From assembly GCA_933207985.1 (NCBI GenBank), contig OW240921.1, positions 94,957,819 through 95,021,818 on the forward strand: a DNA stretch of 64,000 nt, in the 5' to 3' direction. This DNA is from Pelobates cultripes (taxonomy: Eukaryota; Chordata; Amphibia; Anura; Pelobatidae). The notes beneath the pieces are model-generated. The model saw only the letters and a program-made list of their open reading frames with translations, was not told where the DNA came from and ran no database searches. This document shows, piece by piece, positions 13,759-23,645 of the stretch (the first letter of the stretch is position 1; every line of letters starts with the position of its first letter). The position numbers and the translations under genes were made by a program.

Positions 13759-14625
13759 GTGGCTAACATGGAAGATTTTTTGGCAAAGGCAGGAGCTTTA
13801 TTGGAGTCGGCAGAAACTTTATCAATTTCTGAAGAGCAAGTAAACGCCATTTTATGGCCACAAACTACAGGTGATCTTATTCACACTAATTCCATACAGG
13901 ATCTCTATAATGATTTACTTAAATTAAAGAAAAAGGAAACAGACCTAGACCTGCATGGGGTCTTCATTTCTGACTACCACAGAGCTAAGAGGATACCAAG
14001 AGGGTTCAGAGTCAGAAACTCACCCACTATAGGCAGACAGAATCCAGAATTCTGTAAGAAATGGATGTTAATTTCCAACAAGTGTTCACTTGATTGGATG
14101 GTGATTGTGGTGGAGGAGGTGGGAAGAGAACTTTTATTCGTTAAACAGTCTATCCAAAAGGTTGAAACCTCCAATGCCTCTATACTACAAGCTTCGTCAG
14201 CTACCATACAAATGTTGAAATTACAGGATGAACTGAATAAATATAAGAACGACCTCATCAGTTTTAAGAAGCAGAAACTTGAAAAGGTCAATAACGACTA
14301 TAAATATCATCAAGTATACAGGTGGCTTGGAGGATCACAGGAGTCCTCTAGACCTAACATTAGGTTCAGAACGAAGATACGCAAACCCACCTTCCAAACT
14401 GTTGACACCAGTTCGGGTGATTACACCTCTGACACCGACTCTGGTAGAGACCATAAGACCTCACCACATAACACTTTTTTAGGTGTGGACACCCAACTGA
14501 GAGAACCACCGGACATAGCCAGAATCAACACCAGAGGCACAAACAGAACCGCCCAATACAAAGAGGGCAGAGCAACTGGAAGAAATTTAAATCCCAGTGG
14601 GAGACCTCCCAAACCAAGGAAATGA
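13759..14625 (+). CDS. Penelope-like element ORF1
   Basis: An intact frame of 288 codons inside the Penelope-like element. The N-terminal half is mixed. Residues about 130-185 are rich in Leu, Lys and Glu (DELNKYKNDLISFKKQKL) and could form a coiled coil. They are followed by YHQVYRWLGG and a Ser/Thr/Arg/Pro-rich basic tail. I recognise no enzymatic motif. In related elements this region precedes the reverse transcriptase and may bind nucleic acid, which here is inference. Its stop codon overlaps the probable start of the next ORF in the string ATGA at 14622-14625. The frame being open over 288 codons contrasts with the broken downstream frames. Confidence 0.75.
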   Translation: MANMEDFLAKAGALLESAETLSISEEQVNAILWPQTTGDLIHTNSIQDLYNDLLKLKKKETDLDLHGVFISDYHRAKRIPRGFRVRNSPTIGRQNPEFCKKWMLISNKCSLDWMVIVVEEVGRELLFVKQSIQKVETSNASILQASSATIQMLKLQDELNKYKNDLISFKKQKLEKVNNDYKYHQVYRWLGGSQESSRPNIRFRTKIRKPTFQTVDTSSGDYTSDTDSGRDHKTSPHNTFLGVDTQLREPPDIARINTRGTNRTAQYKEGRATGRNLNPSGRPPKPRK

Positions 14626-15195
14626 CAACCATCTTTAACTTCTCTAATAAAATATTGACTATTGACCATCACTCTCTGTTGAATAAAGGGCTCTCATTTG
14701 TTCCCGTCTCCAAGGCGGACTCTTTTCAACAAGAAGTTGAGATGTATAAAACCCAGAGGACACTATTTGAATGAAATTATGAAAGATTCGATACCGAAAT
14801 TGACATCACCACTCTACAGGAAACAAAAGAAAGATATACGTACCCCTAATGCCTCTATTAAGACTTTTATCCAGACCGTGAAAGCAGAGACAGAGTGTAT
14901 GGTAAAAAATCCACCTAAATACCATTCCAACTTAACCCCGGGTGAGATGAAAGCCTTACAAGATCTTAGCCATGATACCAACATTGTCATACATGCTGCT
15001 GATAAGAGCGGAGTGACCGTGACTCAATCATATCAAGATTACCGGACGGAAATACTACGACAACTCTATGATCATACCACATATATGAAACTTACGTTTG
15101 ACCCGGTGAAAAAATTTCAAACTAAAATCAAGAATCAGATTGATCTTGGTATTCTTAGTGGATACCTGGATGATAAAACAGCTCAATTTCTATTT
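14622..15195 (+). pseudogene. Penelope-like reverse transcriptase, N-terminal part (frameshifted)
   Basis: Starting at ATG 14622 the frame gives LLNKGLSFVPVSKADSF, the opening motif of Penelope-like reverse transcriptases, and stops at 14772-14774. The homology continues in another frame from about 14770, with the fingers-region motif HAADKSGVTV near 14992-15018 (family form: KPADKGG). So an indel lies near 14745-14770. The part ends where a 717 bp retroelement has inserted after the 11 bp target AATTTCTATTT (15185-15195). The enzyme would copy the element RNA at nicked DNA. This copy cannot be made as one protein. Confidence 0.8.
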
Positions 15196-15755
15196 TTCAA
15201 AAATGAAGTAGAACCAGTGTATGGGTGAAGCGCTATATAAATGGATAACCAAAGTGGAGAAATAATACCAAGTGATAAAAACCAGAAAGATGAAAATGTA
15301 CCTTCTGTGTATATAATTCACAATAATTCTTTATAGGAATTCCCTAAAAACATAAACAGAAAAATCCAAACATAGTGCAAATCTGTAATGATGAAAGATG
15401 TGGTAGAAATATACAAAGGGCCCACTCACACTTTTAGGAGCTAGAGGGGTATAGCTCAATAGAAGCACTTTCAGAGTCCGTAGAGGCGACTCTTATCCCT
15501 TCTTTTAACTCTTCCTTTCTTGTATTCTGGAATGTATAAGGGAAAATACCTCTGGTGCAATAACGTAAGCTTGATGTATATTATATAGTAAGGGAAAATA
15601 GGGTACTTACAAACCCAGAGCTATCCACATCGGCTCTGATCCAATAGCTTATGTGGATTAAGGACCACACTCCTTCTTTGTAAATAGCAGGAAAATGCCA
15701 ATAGTGTATATCAAAAATATAAACTTTATTGACTATATATACACAATATAAATAT

Positions 15756-15756
<1 letters not shown>

Positions 15757-15808
<52 letters not shown>
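15757..15808. repeat. (TA)n microsatellite
   Basis: An almost pure TA dinucleotide tract within the 717 bp insertion. Confidence 0.95.
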
Positions 15809-15814
<6 letters not shown>

Positions 15815-15870
15815 CACTATAATGGCATAAAAAGTCCAGTAATTCAAAAGTCTTTTTGCTCACAATATTC

Positions 15871-15907
15871 CCAGGACGCGTTTCGCCGTGAAGGCTTCCT
15901 CAGCTGG
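15871..15907 (-). ncRNA. Hammerhead-ribozyme-like motif
   Basis: On the minus strand the parts in order are: stem I CCAG (15907-15904), core CUGAGGA, one extra A, stem II GCC/GGC, GAAA, a two-base-pair stem III CGCG, then UC and stem I CUGG (15874-15871). Cleavage would fall after the C at 15875. Penelope-like elements are known to carry minimal type I hammerheads with a tiny stem III. The extra A before stem II is unusual for the canonical core, so activity is uncertain. Confidence 0.6.
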
Positions 15908-15923
15908 ATGTGAATTTCTATTT

Positions 15924-16851
15924 GTTGAATATCCCAAACACCCTGTACTATATACTTTGCCCAAGATCCACAAGGATCCCATCACTCCACCAGGACGACC
16001 TATTGTGACGGCAAATGACAGTTTACTGGAACCAGTGGCTAAATACGTTGATTTTTTTATTAAAAAAAGTGTAGTGGCACTTCCCACATGTTTACGGGAT
16101 ACACAGGATTTTATTAACAAAATCAAGGTATCACCTATGATTGAGGAATCGTCAATACTTGTCACCTTAGATGTACAGTGCCTCTATACGATCATACCCC
16201 ATCAAGAAGGCTTACAGGCTCTTAGAATGGTTTTGAGTGAATCCACAGTATACACAGGACCGCCTATTGAATTCTTATCAGAGTTCCTACACATTGCTCT
16301 GACTTGCAATTATTTTAAATTTGAAAAACAATTTTTCTTACAACTCTCGGGGACAGCGATGGGAGCGGCGATGGCGCCCTCATACGCCAACGCTTTTATG
16401 TATATGTTTGAGAATAAATACATCCTGCAGAAATTTGGAGATTCTATCCAACATTATCATCGCTTTGTGGATGACATTCTTAATATGGACAGGCACCATG
16501 GAGACACTAAACAACATGTTAAGTGAGATTAATCTTGCACCTACCTCTGTGAAATTGAGTATGCAGTATGATACCCAGTCAATACAATTCTTGGATGTGA
16601 CTATTTATAAACATCTTGGAAAATTGGAGTTCATGTTATACCGCAAAGAGACAGATCGTAATACACTATTGATGGCCTCGAGTTTCCATCCTAAACAATT
16701 TAAGGCATCACTACCCATATCTCAATTCCTCAGAGTTCTCAGATATAACAGCATTTCTGAAAATCGCGACATCCAGTTCCAACAAATGTGGAACAGATTC
16801 AGGGCAAGGGTATACCACGTCCAGACCCTTCAGAAAGCCCAGATTCGTGCC
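15924..16851 (+). pseudogene. Penelope-like reverse transcriptase, catalytic part (frameshifted)
   Basis: The frame holds the signature YTLPKIHK (15951-15974), a palm motif A region LDVQCLYTIIPH with the first catalytic Asp, a motif GTAMGAAMAPSYAN and the catalytic RFVDDI box. The homology then shifts frame right after VDDI at about 16475-16485 and continues as IWTG, with FLDVTIYK further on, to about 16851. There the 14 bp target of the palindromic insertion (16852-16865) begins. All catalytic aspartates are present, so the damage is from frameshift and insertion and not from loss of active-site residues. Confidence 0.85.
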
Positions 16852-16865
16852 ATTGAAATATGGGA

Positions 16866-17568
16866 TATGTAAATGGACAAAATAGGGATACAGCTGAATG
16901 ACTAAAAAAACATAAGAATACATAGTACATAGTGAAGTACCGTCACAATAATAAAATGTAAACTTCAATGATTGCACTCACAAAATAATGATGGATAATG
17001 CGCCTTTAAGCCCTCAAGGGCTGCAATGGTATTCACCCTCCACGAATAGGTTGCTCTGTCTTCCAAGAAGTGGGAGTATGCCAGTGAAGTATAAAAAAAT
17101 CTTTTTATTAAAGGCACTAATAAGCCTATATCAAAAATCAATAGTTAAAATATACAAATAGTACTGCATCTAACGCGTTTCGTCCATACAAATTGGACTT
17201 CAGAGAAAATTTTTTGCAGTATACACAATATGTAAAATACAAAGCATGCATAATCTCACCCCCAACAGAGTCCCTTAAATATAACCAGTCCGATTGTTGA
17301 TTGGAGAGTTCCTTCATAGACAGCCCCTCTTCAATAAAATCAATATTTTCCAGGTGATCGCCACCTTCAAATTCGCGGCTAAAAAACAGCTGGTAGTCCG
17401 TCCGGTAATGTTATGCGTTCCAAATCACAACTTCCGGTTGCGTTCCACACATGCATTTCCGGCGGCGAATAACCACGCACGTCACAGCCACTGACGTTGC
17501 GTTCCAAGACCGGACCCATGCGTTCCAAACGACCAGCCCTTTGAATTGCTAAGAAGACTAAAAAGAGC
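16866..17568 (-). repeat. Left inverted arm of palindromic element
   Basis: About 703 bp, the reverse complement of 17882-18586. The hammerhead-like segment near 17160-17215 on the minus strand reads CUGAAGUCC where the other arm reads CUGAUGAAGUCC. Three core bases are missing here. Confidence 0.9.
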
Positions 17569-17881
17569 TATATAGATATATATTTTTTATATTTATTTTT
17601 ATTTTTATTCATATTTATTATTATATTTAATTTATTCTTATTATTATATTTATTTTAGTATTATTTTCATTAGTTTTTTTCGTTTTTTTCATTTTTAATT
17701 TTATTTTTATTTCTAATTTTATATTTATTATATTTTTATTATTATTAGTTAACAGATTCATGACTTCTATTTAATATCTCGTTTTTTGAGGCAGAGGATT
17801 GTAGTCCTTTTTTCAAATCTGATGGTGGTCTAATTTGTATTATGAGAATGGTTATATCAATGTTCAGATTATTCTAAGACT
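17569..17881. other. AT-rich spacer between the palindrome arms
   Basis: About 310 bp, mostly T and A with strong T bias on the plus strand. No coding or regulatory feature was recognised. Confidence 0.8.
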
Positions 17882-18586
17882 GCTCTTTTTAGTCTTCTTA
17901 GCAATTCAAAGGGCTGGTCGTTTGGAACGCATGGGTCCGGTCTTGGAACGCAACGTCAGTGGCTGTGACGTGCGTGGTTATTCGCCGCCGGAAATGCATG
18001 TGTGGAACGCAACCGGAAGTTGTGATTTGGAACGCATAACATTACCGGACGGACTACCAGCTGTTTTTTAGCCGCGAATTTGAAGGTGGCGATCACCTGA
18101 AAAATATTGATTTTATTGAAGAGGGGCTGTCTATGAAGGAACTCTCCAATCAACAATCGGACTGGTTATATTTAAGGGACTCTGTTGGGGGTGGGATTAT
18201 GCATGCTTTGTATTTTACATATTGTGTATACTGCAAAAAATTTTCTCTGATGAAGTCCAATTTGTATGGACGAAACGCGTTAGATGCAGTACTATTTGTA
18301 TATTTTAACTATTGATTTTTGATATAGGCTTATTAGTGCCTTAAATAAAAAGATTTTTTTATACTTCACTGGCATACTCCCACTTCTTGGAAGACAGAGC
18401 AACCTATTCGTGGAGGGTGAATACCATTGCAGCCCTTGAGGGCTTAAAGGCGCATTATCCATCATTATTTTGTGAGTGCAATCATTGAAGTTTATATTTT
18501 ATTATTGTGACGGTACTTCACTATGTACTATGTATTCTTATGTTCTTTAGTCATTCAGCTGTATCCCTATTTTGTCCATTTACATA
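17882..18586 (+). repeat. Right inverted arm of palindromic element
   Basis: About 705 bp, near-identical inverted copy of the left arm. It carries the version of the hammerhead-like motif with a complete core. Confidence 0.9.
18229..18291 (+). ncRNA. Hammerhead-ribozyme-like motif, complete core
   Basis: Parts in order: outer stem I UACUGCA (18229-18235), an internal loop, inner stem I UCU (18244-18246), core CUGAUGA (18247-18253), one extra A, stem II GUCC (18255-18258) with a nine-base loop and GGAC (18268-18271), GAAA (18272-18275), stem III CGCG (18276-18279), UU, then AGA (18282-18284) and UGCAGUA (18285-18291) closing both parts of stem I. Predicted cleavage lies between 18281 and 18282. 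Both stem I segments pair perfectly across the core. The extra A is the only departure from the core consensus. Confidence 0.7.
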
Positions 18587-18754
18587 TCTGTATTTGAGGT
18601 TCGTTTGGGGGAAACCTCTTGGGAAGCTGCATTCATCTCATACCAAGTTAAGTACCTGTGCATATTCCTACCACTATGTTGGTTAGGTGCATTTGTATTT
18701 CTTGCGTTTGTATTTGTTTTTTTCTTTTTCTTTTTATATAATTGAAATATGGGA

Positions 18755-19437
18755 ATCTGAAACCAATGAAGTAGCCAAAACTAATATAGCATCAACATCT
18801 AGGATTTTCCTTCCCCTGACATTTCATACAGGTACCTCCACATTGAAACATTCTGTTAACAAGAACTGGGGATTACTACAATCAGATAAACAGCTTCCTA
18901 GAATTTTTTCGAGAACGGCCGATCTTTAGCTACAAAAGGAACAGAAGTCTCAAAGATATCTTGGTCAGAAATGACCCACTTCACTGTTACCAACTAACAC
19001 CAAATATTAGTAGAAAAGGATGCTACAAATGTAGTGGATGCGTGACTTGTAGCCACATGGTTAGCGGCAAGTCTTTCACACATCCCCATAGTGGCAAAAG
19101 AATCAACATCAAACATTATATAACATGTACCACGGACCATGTAATCTATCTCATCACCTGCCCATGTGGACTATCCTATGTAAGTAAAACTAATCTTACT
19201 TTAAGGGACAGGATACGTGGACATCGGTCAACCATCACCACCGCTTACCGGGGCAATTACAGTGACAAACCGATAGCCAAACACTTTTTGGCTCTGTCCC
19301 ATAGACTACCCTCGTTACGTTTTACAGCAATTGATCACATCCCGCCTCCTCCAAGGGCTGGTGACAGATCGAAGATGCTACTTCAACGCGAAGCAAAAAA
19401 TGGACATACCAACTTGATACAGTAACTCCAAGAGGGT
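18755..19437 (+). pseudogene. Penelope-like reverse transcriptase C-terminus and GIY-YIG endonuclease (frameshifted)
   Basis: The frame resumes at 18755 after the palindromic insertion and contains NWGLLQSDKQL. It shifts near 18900-18920 to PIFSYKRNRSLKDILV, then runs into a Cys-rich linker (CYKCSGCVTC) and the GIY-YIG nuclease fold: VIYLITCPCGLSYVSKT, then RDRIRGH and a distal REA motif. The GIY half is replaced by YLI, normal for this family. The YIG half reads YVSKT where YVGKT is usual. A one-base loss in an A run near 19392 puts the final PRGLNE motif out of frame. The nuclease would nick target DNA to prime reverse transcription. Confidence 0.85.
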
Positions 19438-20665
19438 TGAATGAAAATATCGTCTACTCAGTCTTTCTCTGATACTATATGTCTTTTTTGCCTTAGTGGT
19501 TTGATTTTAGGTTAGTGAGCTCCTTTAGTTGTACAGTTTAGTGTATATAGATTGCTTGTTAATCTCCATCTCTTTTTGTATGGCTATATTTCTATCTGGA
19601 TGGACCCAATTGCATCATCTAGTACCATTATATATAGCCAGATTTAGCTATTGTCATTTATTAGCCATAATACATACAACCTTTTCAATATCCTCTCTCT
19701 GCCCTAGAACAGTTGTTCTATTATTTATTTGAATTGGCTATATCCAGTTGAATGGGTTCGAAAACTATGCCTAATATGCGGATTAGTTTCTAATTCATTT
19801 CCTTGTGTTCTGATCAATTGAGCCTATAAAGCTATATACCTCGTTACAGTATTCAGCCTCTATACTGCTTGCTTAGAGATCTAAATTATGGTTCTCTCTA
19901 AGAATTGTGAACTTAGGTTTTTGTATAATATATACATTCTGTGATATGGAATATTCTATATAATCTTTTTCCATGTTATGCTTTATGTAATTATTCATGT
20001 TATAGTTTGTCTATTTCTCTTTTTATTATATCTATTGGGTGCATGATATAGTATTATATTCACATGGGTATGGTCACTTTAAGTGGAGTTGATCCTTCAG
20101 TGGATAGATACCACCGCAATTGTCCCTATAAAATTGGACTTCAGTCTACACTGCCAATGTTCACTTCTTAATAGTCTCCACACTATGAAATTCTTTATTT
20201 ATTAGAATTTCCACACTTCATTGGGCTATTTGCCCTCTTAATACATCACACAGTCTACTCTCTGACACGGCCGAACTGTTTCACTATTAGTATGCACTTG
20301 CTCGGTGGTAGTTTACTTGCTTCCTAGCAACCACGTCACAGTTATGGCTGCGCCCACACGTCACCTGACGCTCTGTACCCACTTCCGGGTTCGGACGATT
20401 GGAAACTGGTGCACACTGTAATTGGTGAGTAACTCCTCCTATGTTACCTTTATATTTCTGTTATTTATGTTTGTATATTGATCTTGAGGAAGACCTGAAG
20501 AGGTCGAAACGTCGATCGAATTTATGTTGTTTTGATAATAAATAATAGCGATTTTTTACAAGACCTGTGAGTGCATCTCTTCTTCAATTGTTGTACATAT
20601 CCAGCGTGGGATTGCACCGAGGCATTTTTCTACACATCTATTGAAAGGGTGAGTGCCACTACACT
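19438..20665 (+). mobile_element. Penelope-like element 3' region and right pseudo-LTR
   Basis: Non-coding right end of the element. 19577-19792 pairs with the left inverted segment. About 20543-20667 repeats the left direct copy. Between them lies about 750 bp of AT-rich sequence without a left counterpart. Confidence 0.8.
20477..20520 (+). ncRNA. Degenerate hammerhead-like motif in right pseudo-LTR
   Basis: GAUC (20480-20483), UUGAGGAA, stem II GACC/GGUC (20492-20495 and 20502-20505), GAAA (20506-20509), CG, UC, then GAUC (20514-20517). The layout is that of a minimal hammerhead with a one-pair stem III, but the core has one extra U and one extra A compared with CUGANGA. It is probably a decayed or divergent form. 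Confidence 0.45.
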
Positions 20666-20682
20666 TGTGTGTATGTATGTAT

Positions 20683-21951
20683 ATATAGAATATATATAAA
20701 ATAATATGCAAAAGGGTTATAATAAGTACAATCTTATTTTAAATTAAAAAATTTTTTTTTAAAAAGGATGTGTTTTGATTTACGCATTAAAATATTTCAT
20801 TTACTAGTGAACGACATATTCAACATATAAAATACAGAAATAAAAACTGTGGATAGCTTTGAAATTTCGAGGTCAGAAACCAGCAAGATACAAGAGGAAG
20901 GATTTTTTTTTTTTTTTTTCTAGCAAGACCCATGAAAGCATTTGAATTTCTGCAGCACAATTCTGTTTTACAAATTACATGAAAAGAGAGCACCTCCTTT
21001 ATTTGTGTTATAAAAGCACACAGCAAGACATGCAATATAGACGTCAAAGAACTAGTCCAGCTATTCAACTCAATCATATCCACACGGAATGCCCCAAAGA
21101 GACCTCCACAAGCTGAATAATTAACAGAAAAATTAATTAATTAAAAAGCATTAAAGGTTTCTGATTTTGTCTCCACTTTGTCAATAAAAAAAAAAAAACA
21201 ACTTTATACGGATTTCCAGTGTACAACATTTACTAGATTATCAATTGGCACAAATTAACCCGTGGCTGTATGAAGAACCTTTATTCCCAGCTTTCAAAAT
21301 GTACCAGTTAATTGGAAGACTGGTTATAAAAAAAAAATAAAAAAAAATAAAAAAAAAAGTCTGAAATAAAGAGGAAGAAGCCATGTTTATTTTGCAATGT
21401 TTTATTCTTGAGCAGAGATTGCACAGCAAATTTGGTAGATCCCTAAAGGGTTGAGTTGTTCTGTTGACTGACTTCGTGCAGAGACCAAAAGGAAAAAATA
21501 AATAAATAAATTGAAAAATAAGATGATCAATAACCCTTTCACCAAAAACACAATGATACGCATCTCCCGCTTTTTAATTCCAGTTTCCACATCTAAAAAA
21601 CATTTTTAAAATAAAAACTTTGTTGCATCAGTAGGTAAAGATACAATGCTGCTGTAACAGCTGGGAATTAGAAGCACAACACTGCCTCCTATGTGGAAAC
21701 TGGATTGTGTTAAGTTGCATTGATCTTCAACTCCACAAATGTCGAGAGGAAATACAATGCATACAGGTGTATAGTTAATATGTTCATCAATAATGTATCC
21801 TGAAATTCTCTCTTTGGGAAATAATGACTACCCTGTCAAAGATGACTAAAATCAGGAACAGGACATGATGTGCCAGTAAATTAAAGCACAGCAATTTAAA
21901 GGTACATGATCGCTCTACCTACCATGTCACCACCAGAATAAATACACACAT
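20683..21951 (-). other. GOLIM4: GOLIM4 intron
   Basis: AT-rich intron with poly(A)/poly(T) runs (for example near 20908-20920 and 21328-21358). No gene or structured element was recognised. Confidence 0.6.
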
Positions 21952-23286
21952 CCATGGGCGTGCGCATGGGGGGGCCCAAGAGGGGGCACTTGCTCCCCCC
22001 TGGATTTTTCAACATGCCCCGTCCCCACAGGCAATTTTCCCTCTGATTGTGACAGCTCAGTCCGAGGTAAAGAAGGAGGGAGGTGCTGGATGTCGGTTGC
22101 CATAGGGAGCACTATGAGGCTCCCTTCCGAATCACCAACTTTATGCTCCGCCCCTGCATTTCCACACGCAAGCACCACCCCTCACAAGCTCCGCCCCCTG
22201 TACCCACACGCCGGAAGGAAAAAGATAGACTTCATCTCCCAGTGCTCCCAGTCTCCCACAGCCTTCTGTGACAGGTAGGCTTCGGCCCATGACCGTGATT
22301 GATTTTGGGGGTGTGTGATAGTGAGCGTGTGTGTGATAGTGAGCGAGCTTCTGTGTAGTCAGCATATGGGTCAGCTTGTCGTAATGAGCATGTGTGTGTC
22401 AGTGAGCTTGTCTAGTGAACTTGTTTGTGAGTTTGTAGTGAGCATGTGTGTGTCAGTGAGCTTATGTGTAAGCGAGCTTGTGTGCCAGCTAGCTTTTCAG
22501 TAGTGAGCCTGTCGTCTGTAGTGAGCATGTGTGTCAGTGAGCTTTTCTGTAGTGAGCTTATGTGTGTCGGTGAGTTTGTCTTTAATGACCATGTGTGTCA
22601 GTGAGATTTTCTTTGGTAAGCATGCGTGTGTCAGAAAGCGTGTCTGTAGTGAGCATGTGTAAATGTGTCTGTGAGCTTGTGTGTGTGTGTGAGTTTGTCT
22701 GTAGTGAGCATGTGTGTCAGCGAGCTTTTCTGTAGTGAGAATGTGTGTGTGTGTGTGTGTGTGTGAGTTTGTAGTGACCACCAGTGTATCAGTGAGCTTG
22801 TCTGGAGGGAGCAGGTGTGTGACAGTAAACTTGTCTGTCGTGAGTGTGTGTCAGTGAGTTTGTCTGTAGTGAGCGTGTGTGTGTGAGACAGTAAGCTTGT
22901 CTGTAGTAAGTTTGTGCTTGTACACCAATGAGTTTGTCTGTAGCAACCTTGTGTGAGTGTTCTAGTTTGTACTAAGTTTGTGTGCGTCAGCGAGATTGTC
23001 TGTCAGTGAGCCTATTTGTGTGTATCAGTGAACTTTTATGTCTATTAGTTTGTGTATCAATGAGATTTGTCCATCTGCTTGTGCCAGTGAGATTTTCTGT
23101 GTATGGATGGGAGTATGCTTACTGTATAATTAAATTATTTACACTGACATAACCAATATTTTGGATTAGAAAAGGAAATATATAAAATTCCAGTTCTGTC
23201 CAGTTCTGCAAAAAGGGTTCAAGCATTGATGTCATTACAATTATGCTCCCCCTCCCCCCGGGAAAATTCCTGCGGACGCTCATGCA
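21952..23286. mobile_element. Non-autonomous DNA-transposon-like element with TG-rich array
   Basis: The left end CCATGGGCGTGCGCA (from 21952) and the right end, whose reverse complement is TGCATGAGCGTCCGCA (to about 23285), form imperfect inverted termini, each followed inside by a C- or G-rich run. The interior from about 22310 to 23110 is a degenerate array of units such as GTAGTGAGCATGTGTGTCAG. No transposase frame and no clear target duplication were found, so the superfamily is left open. Confidence 0.5.
22310..23110. repeat. Degenerate TG-rich minisatellite
   Basis: About 800 bp of imperfect repeats built around GTGAGC(A/T)TGTGTGT and CAGTGAGCTTGTCTGTA. Unit length and sequence vary along the array. 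Open frames across it are artefacts of the repeat. Confidence 0.85.
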
Positions 23287-23439
23287 TACTTCATGTACTG
23301 CACTGATAGTCATGTTGTAATGAACAGGGAATAAATGTGCGGTTCACCTCCATGCAGTGTGGGGCCTTTTCTTAGGCCTAGTCTGGGATTTAAACACCGA
23401 AGTGGCTCAATCAGCGGCTGTAAGTGAAAAAGTCGCCTT

Positions 23440-23645
23440 AACACCTAAACTACCTTGACATACTGACCCTAAACCTTATCCCCTAAAATGTCCTACCACT
23501 AATCCCAACCGTTAACCTTTAACCATATACCAACTCACTAACCCTAAACCTTAACTCCTATATCATCGTAACGTTTACACTAATCCTAACCCTTAACTAT
23601 CTACACTAAAGGGGTTCACGGTCTTCACTATCCTAATGCTTATTG
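23440..23645. repeat. Degenerate CCCTAA-like repeats
   Basis: A stretch with many variants of CTAACCCTAAACCTTA, which resemble diverged copies of the vertebrate telomere repeat read on the C-rich strand. It contains no exact run of several CCCTAA units. Confidence 0.45.

Larger units (their letters stand above)
15196..15912 (-). mobile_element. 717 bp non-autonomous retroelement with hammerhead-like motif
   Basis: An insertion exactly bounded by the 11 bp duplication AATTTCTATTT (15185-15195 and 15913-15923). Removing it and one copy of the duplication rejoins the reverse transcriptase. It has no coding capacity. Its 5' end on the minus strand carries a hammerhead-ribozyme-like motif (15871-15907), and it contains a (TA)n tract at about 15757-15808. 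Variable target duplication plus the ribozyme motif suggest mobilisation by Penelope-type machinery. That is inference. Confidence 0.75.
16866..18740. mobile_element. 1.9 kb palindromic non-autonomous retroelement with hammerhead-like motif
   Basis: Flanked by the 14 bp duplication ATTGAAATATGGGA (16852-16865 and 18741-18754). The left arm 16866-17568 and the right arm 17882-18586 are near-identical inverted copies of about 700 bp. They surround an AT-rich spacer (17569-17881), and a 154 bp tail is present only on the right. There is no protein-coding frame; the same short open frame appears in both arms only because they are copies. Inverted pseudo-LTR-like arms, a one-sided tail, a variable target duplication and a hammerhead motif all resemble Penelope-like structure, so I infer a Penelope-derived non-autonomous element. 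Confidence 0.8.
13308..20665 (+). mobile_element. Penelope-like retroelement (Neptune/Poseidon-like), broken and interrupted
   Basis: A 7.4 kb element (about 4.7 kb without later insertions), flanked by a 17 bp duplication TGTGTGTATGTATGTAT at 13291-13307 and 20666-20682. It encodes an N-terminal ORF, a reverse transcriptase with the Penelope-type YTLPKIHK motif and a GIY-YIG endonuclease. Its ends are complex. 13311-13525 is an inverted copy of 19577-19792, and about 13526-13650 is a direct copy of about 20543-20667. Such pseudo-LTRs, in direct or inverted orientation, are known for Penelope-like elements. Frameshifts and two insertions make it inactive. Confidence 0.85.

Noticed and set aside
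15581..15847. A frame with a long Tyr-Ile repeat
   Set aside because: Translation of the (TA)n microsatellite.
17294..18156. Identical 66-codon frames at 17294-17494 (+) and 17956-18156 (-)
   Set aside because: They are the same sequence in the two arms of the palindrome. No motif, and the identity is explained by the inverted copies.
13371..19732. Near-identical short frames at 13371-13598 (-) and 19529-19732 (+)
   Set aside because: They are the inverted terminal segments of the Penelope-like element and not a gene.
21952..23286. Assigning this element to hAT
   Set aside because: Its ends are not of the usual CAGNG type and no 8 bp duplication was found, so the superfamily was left open.
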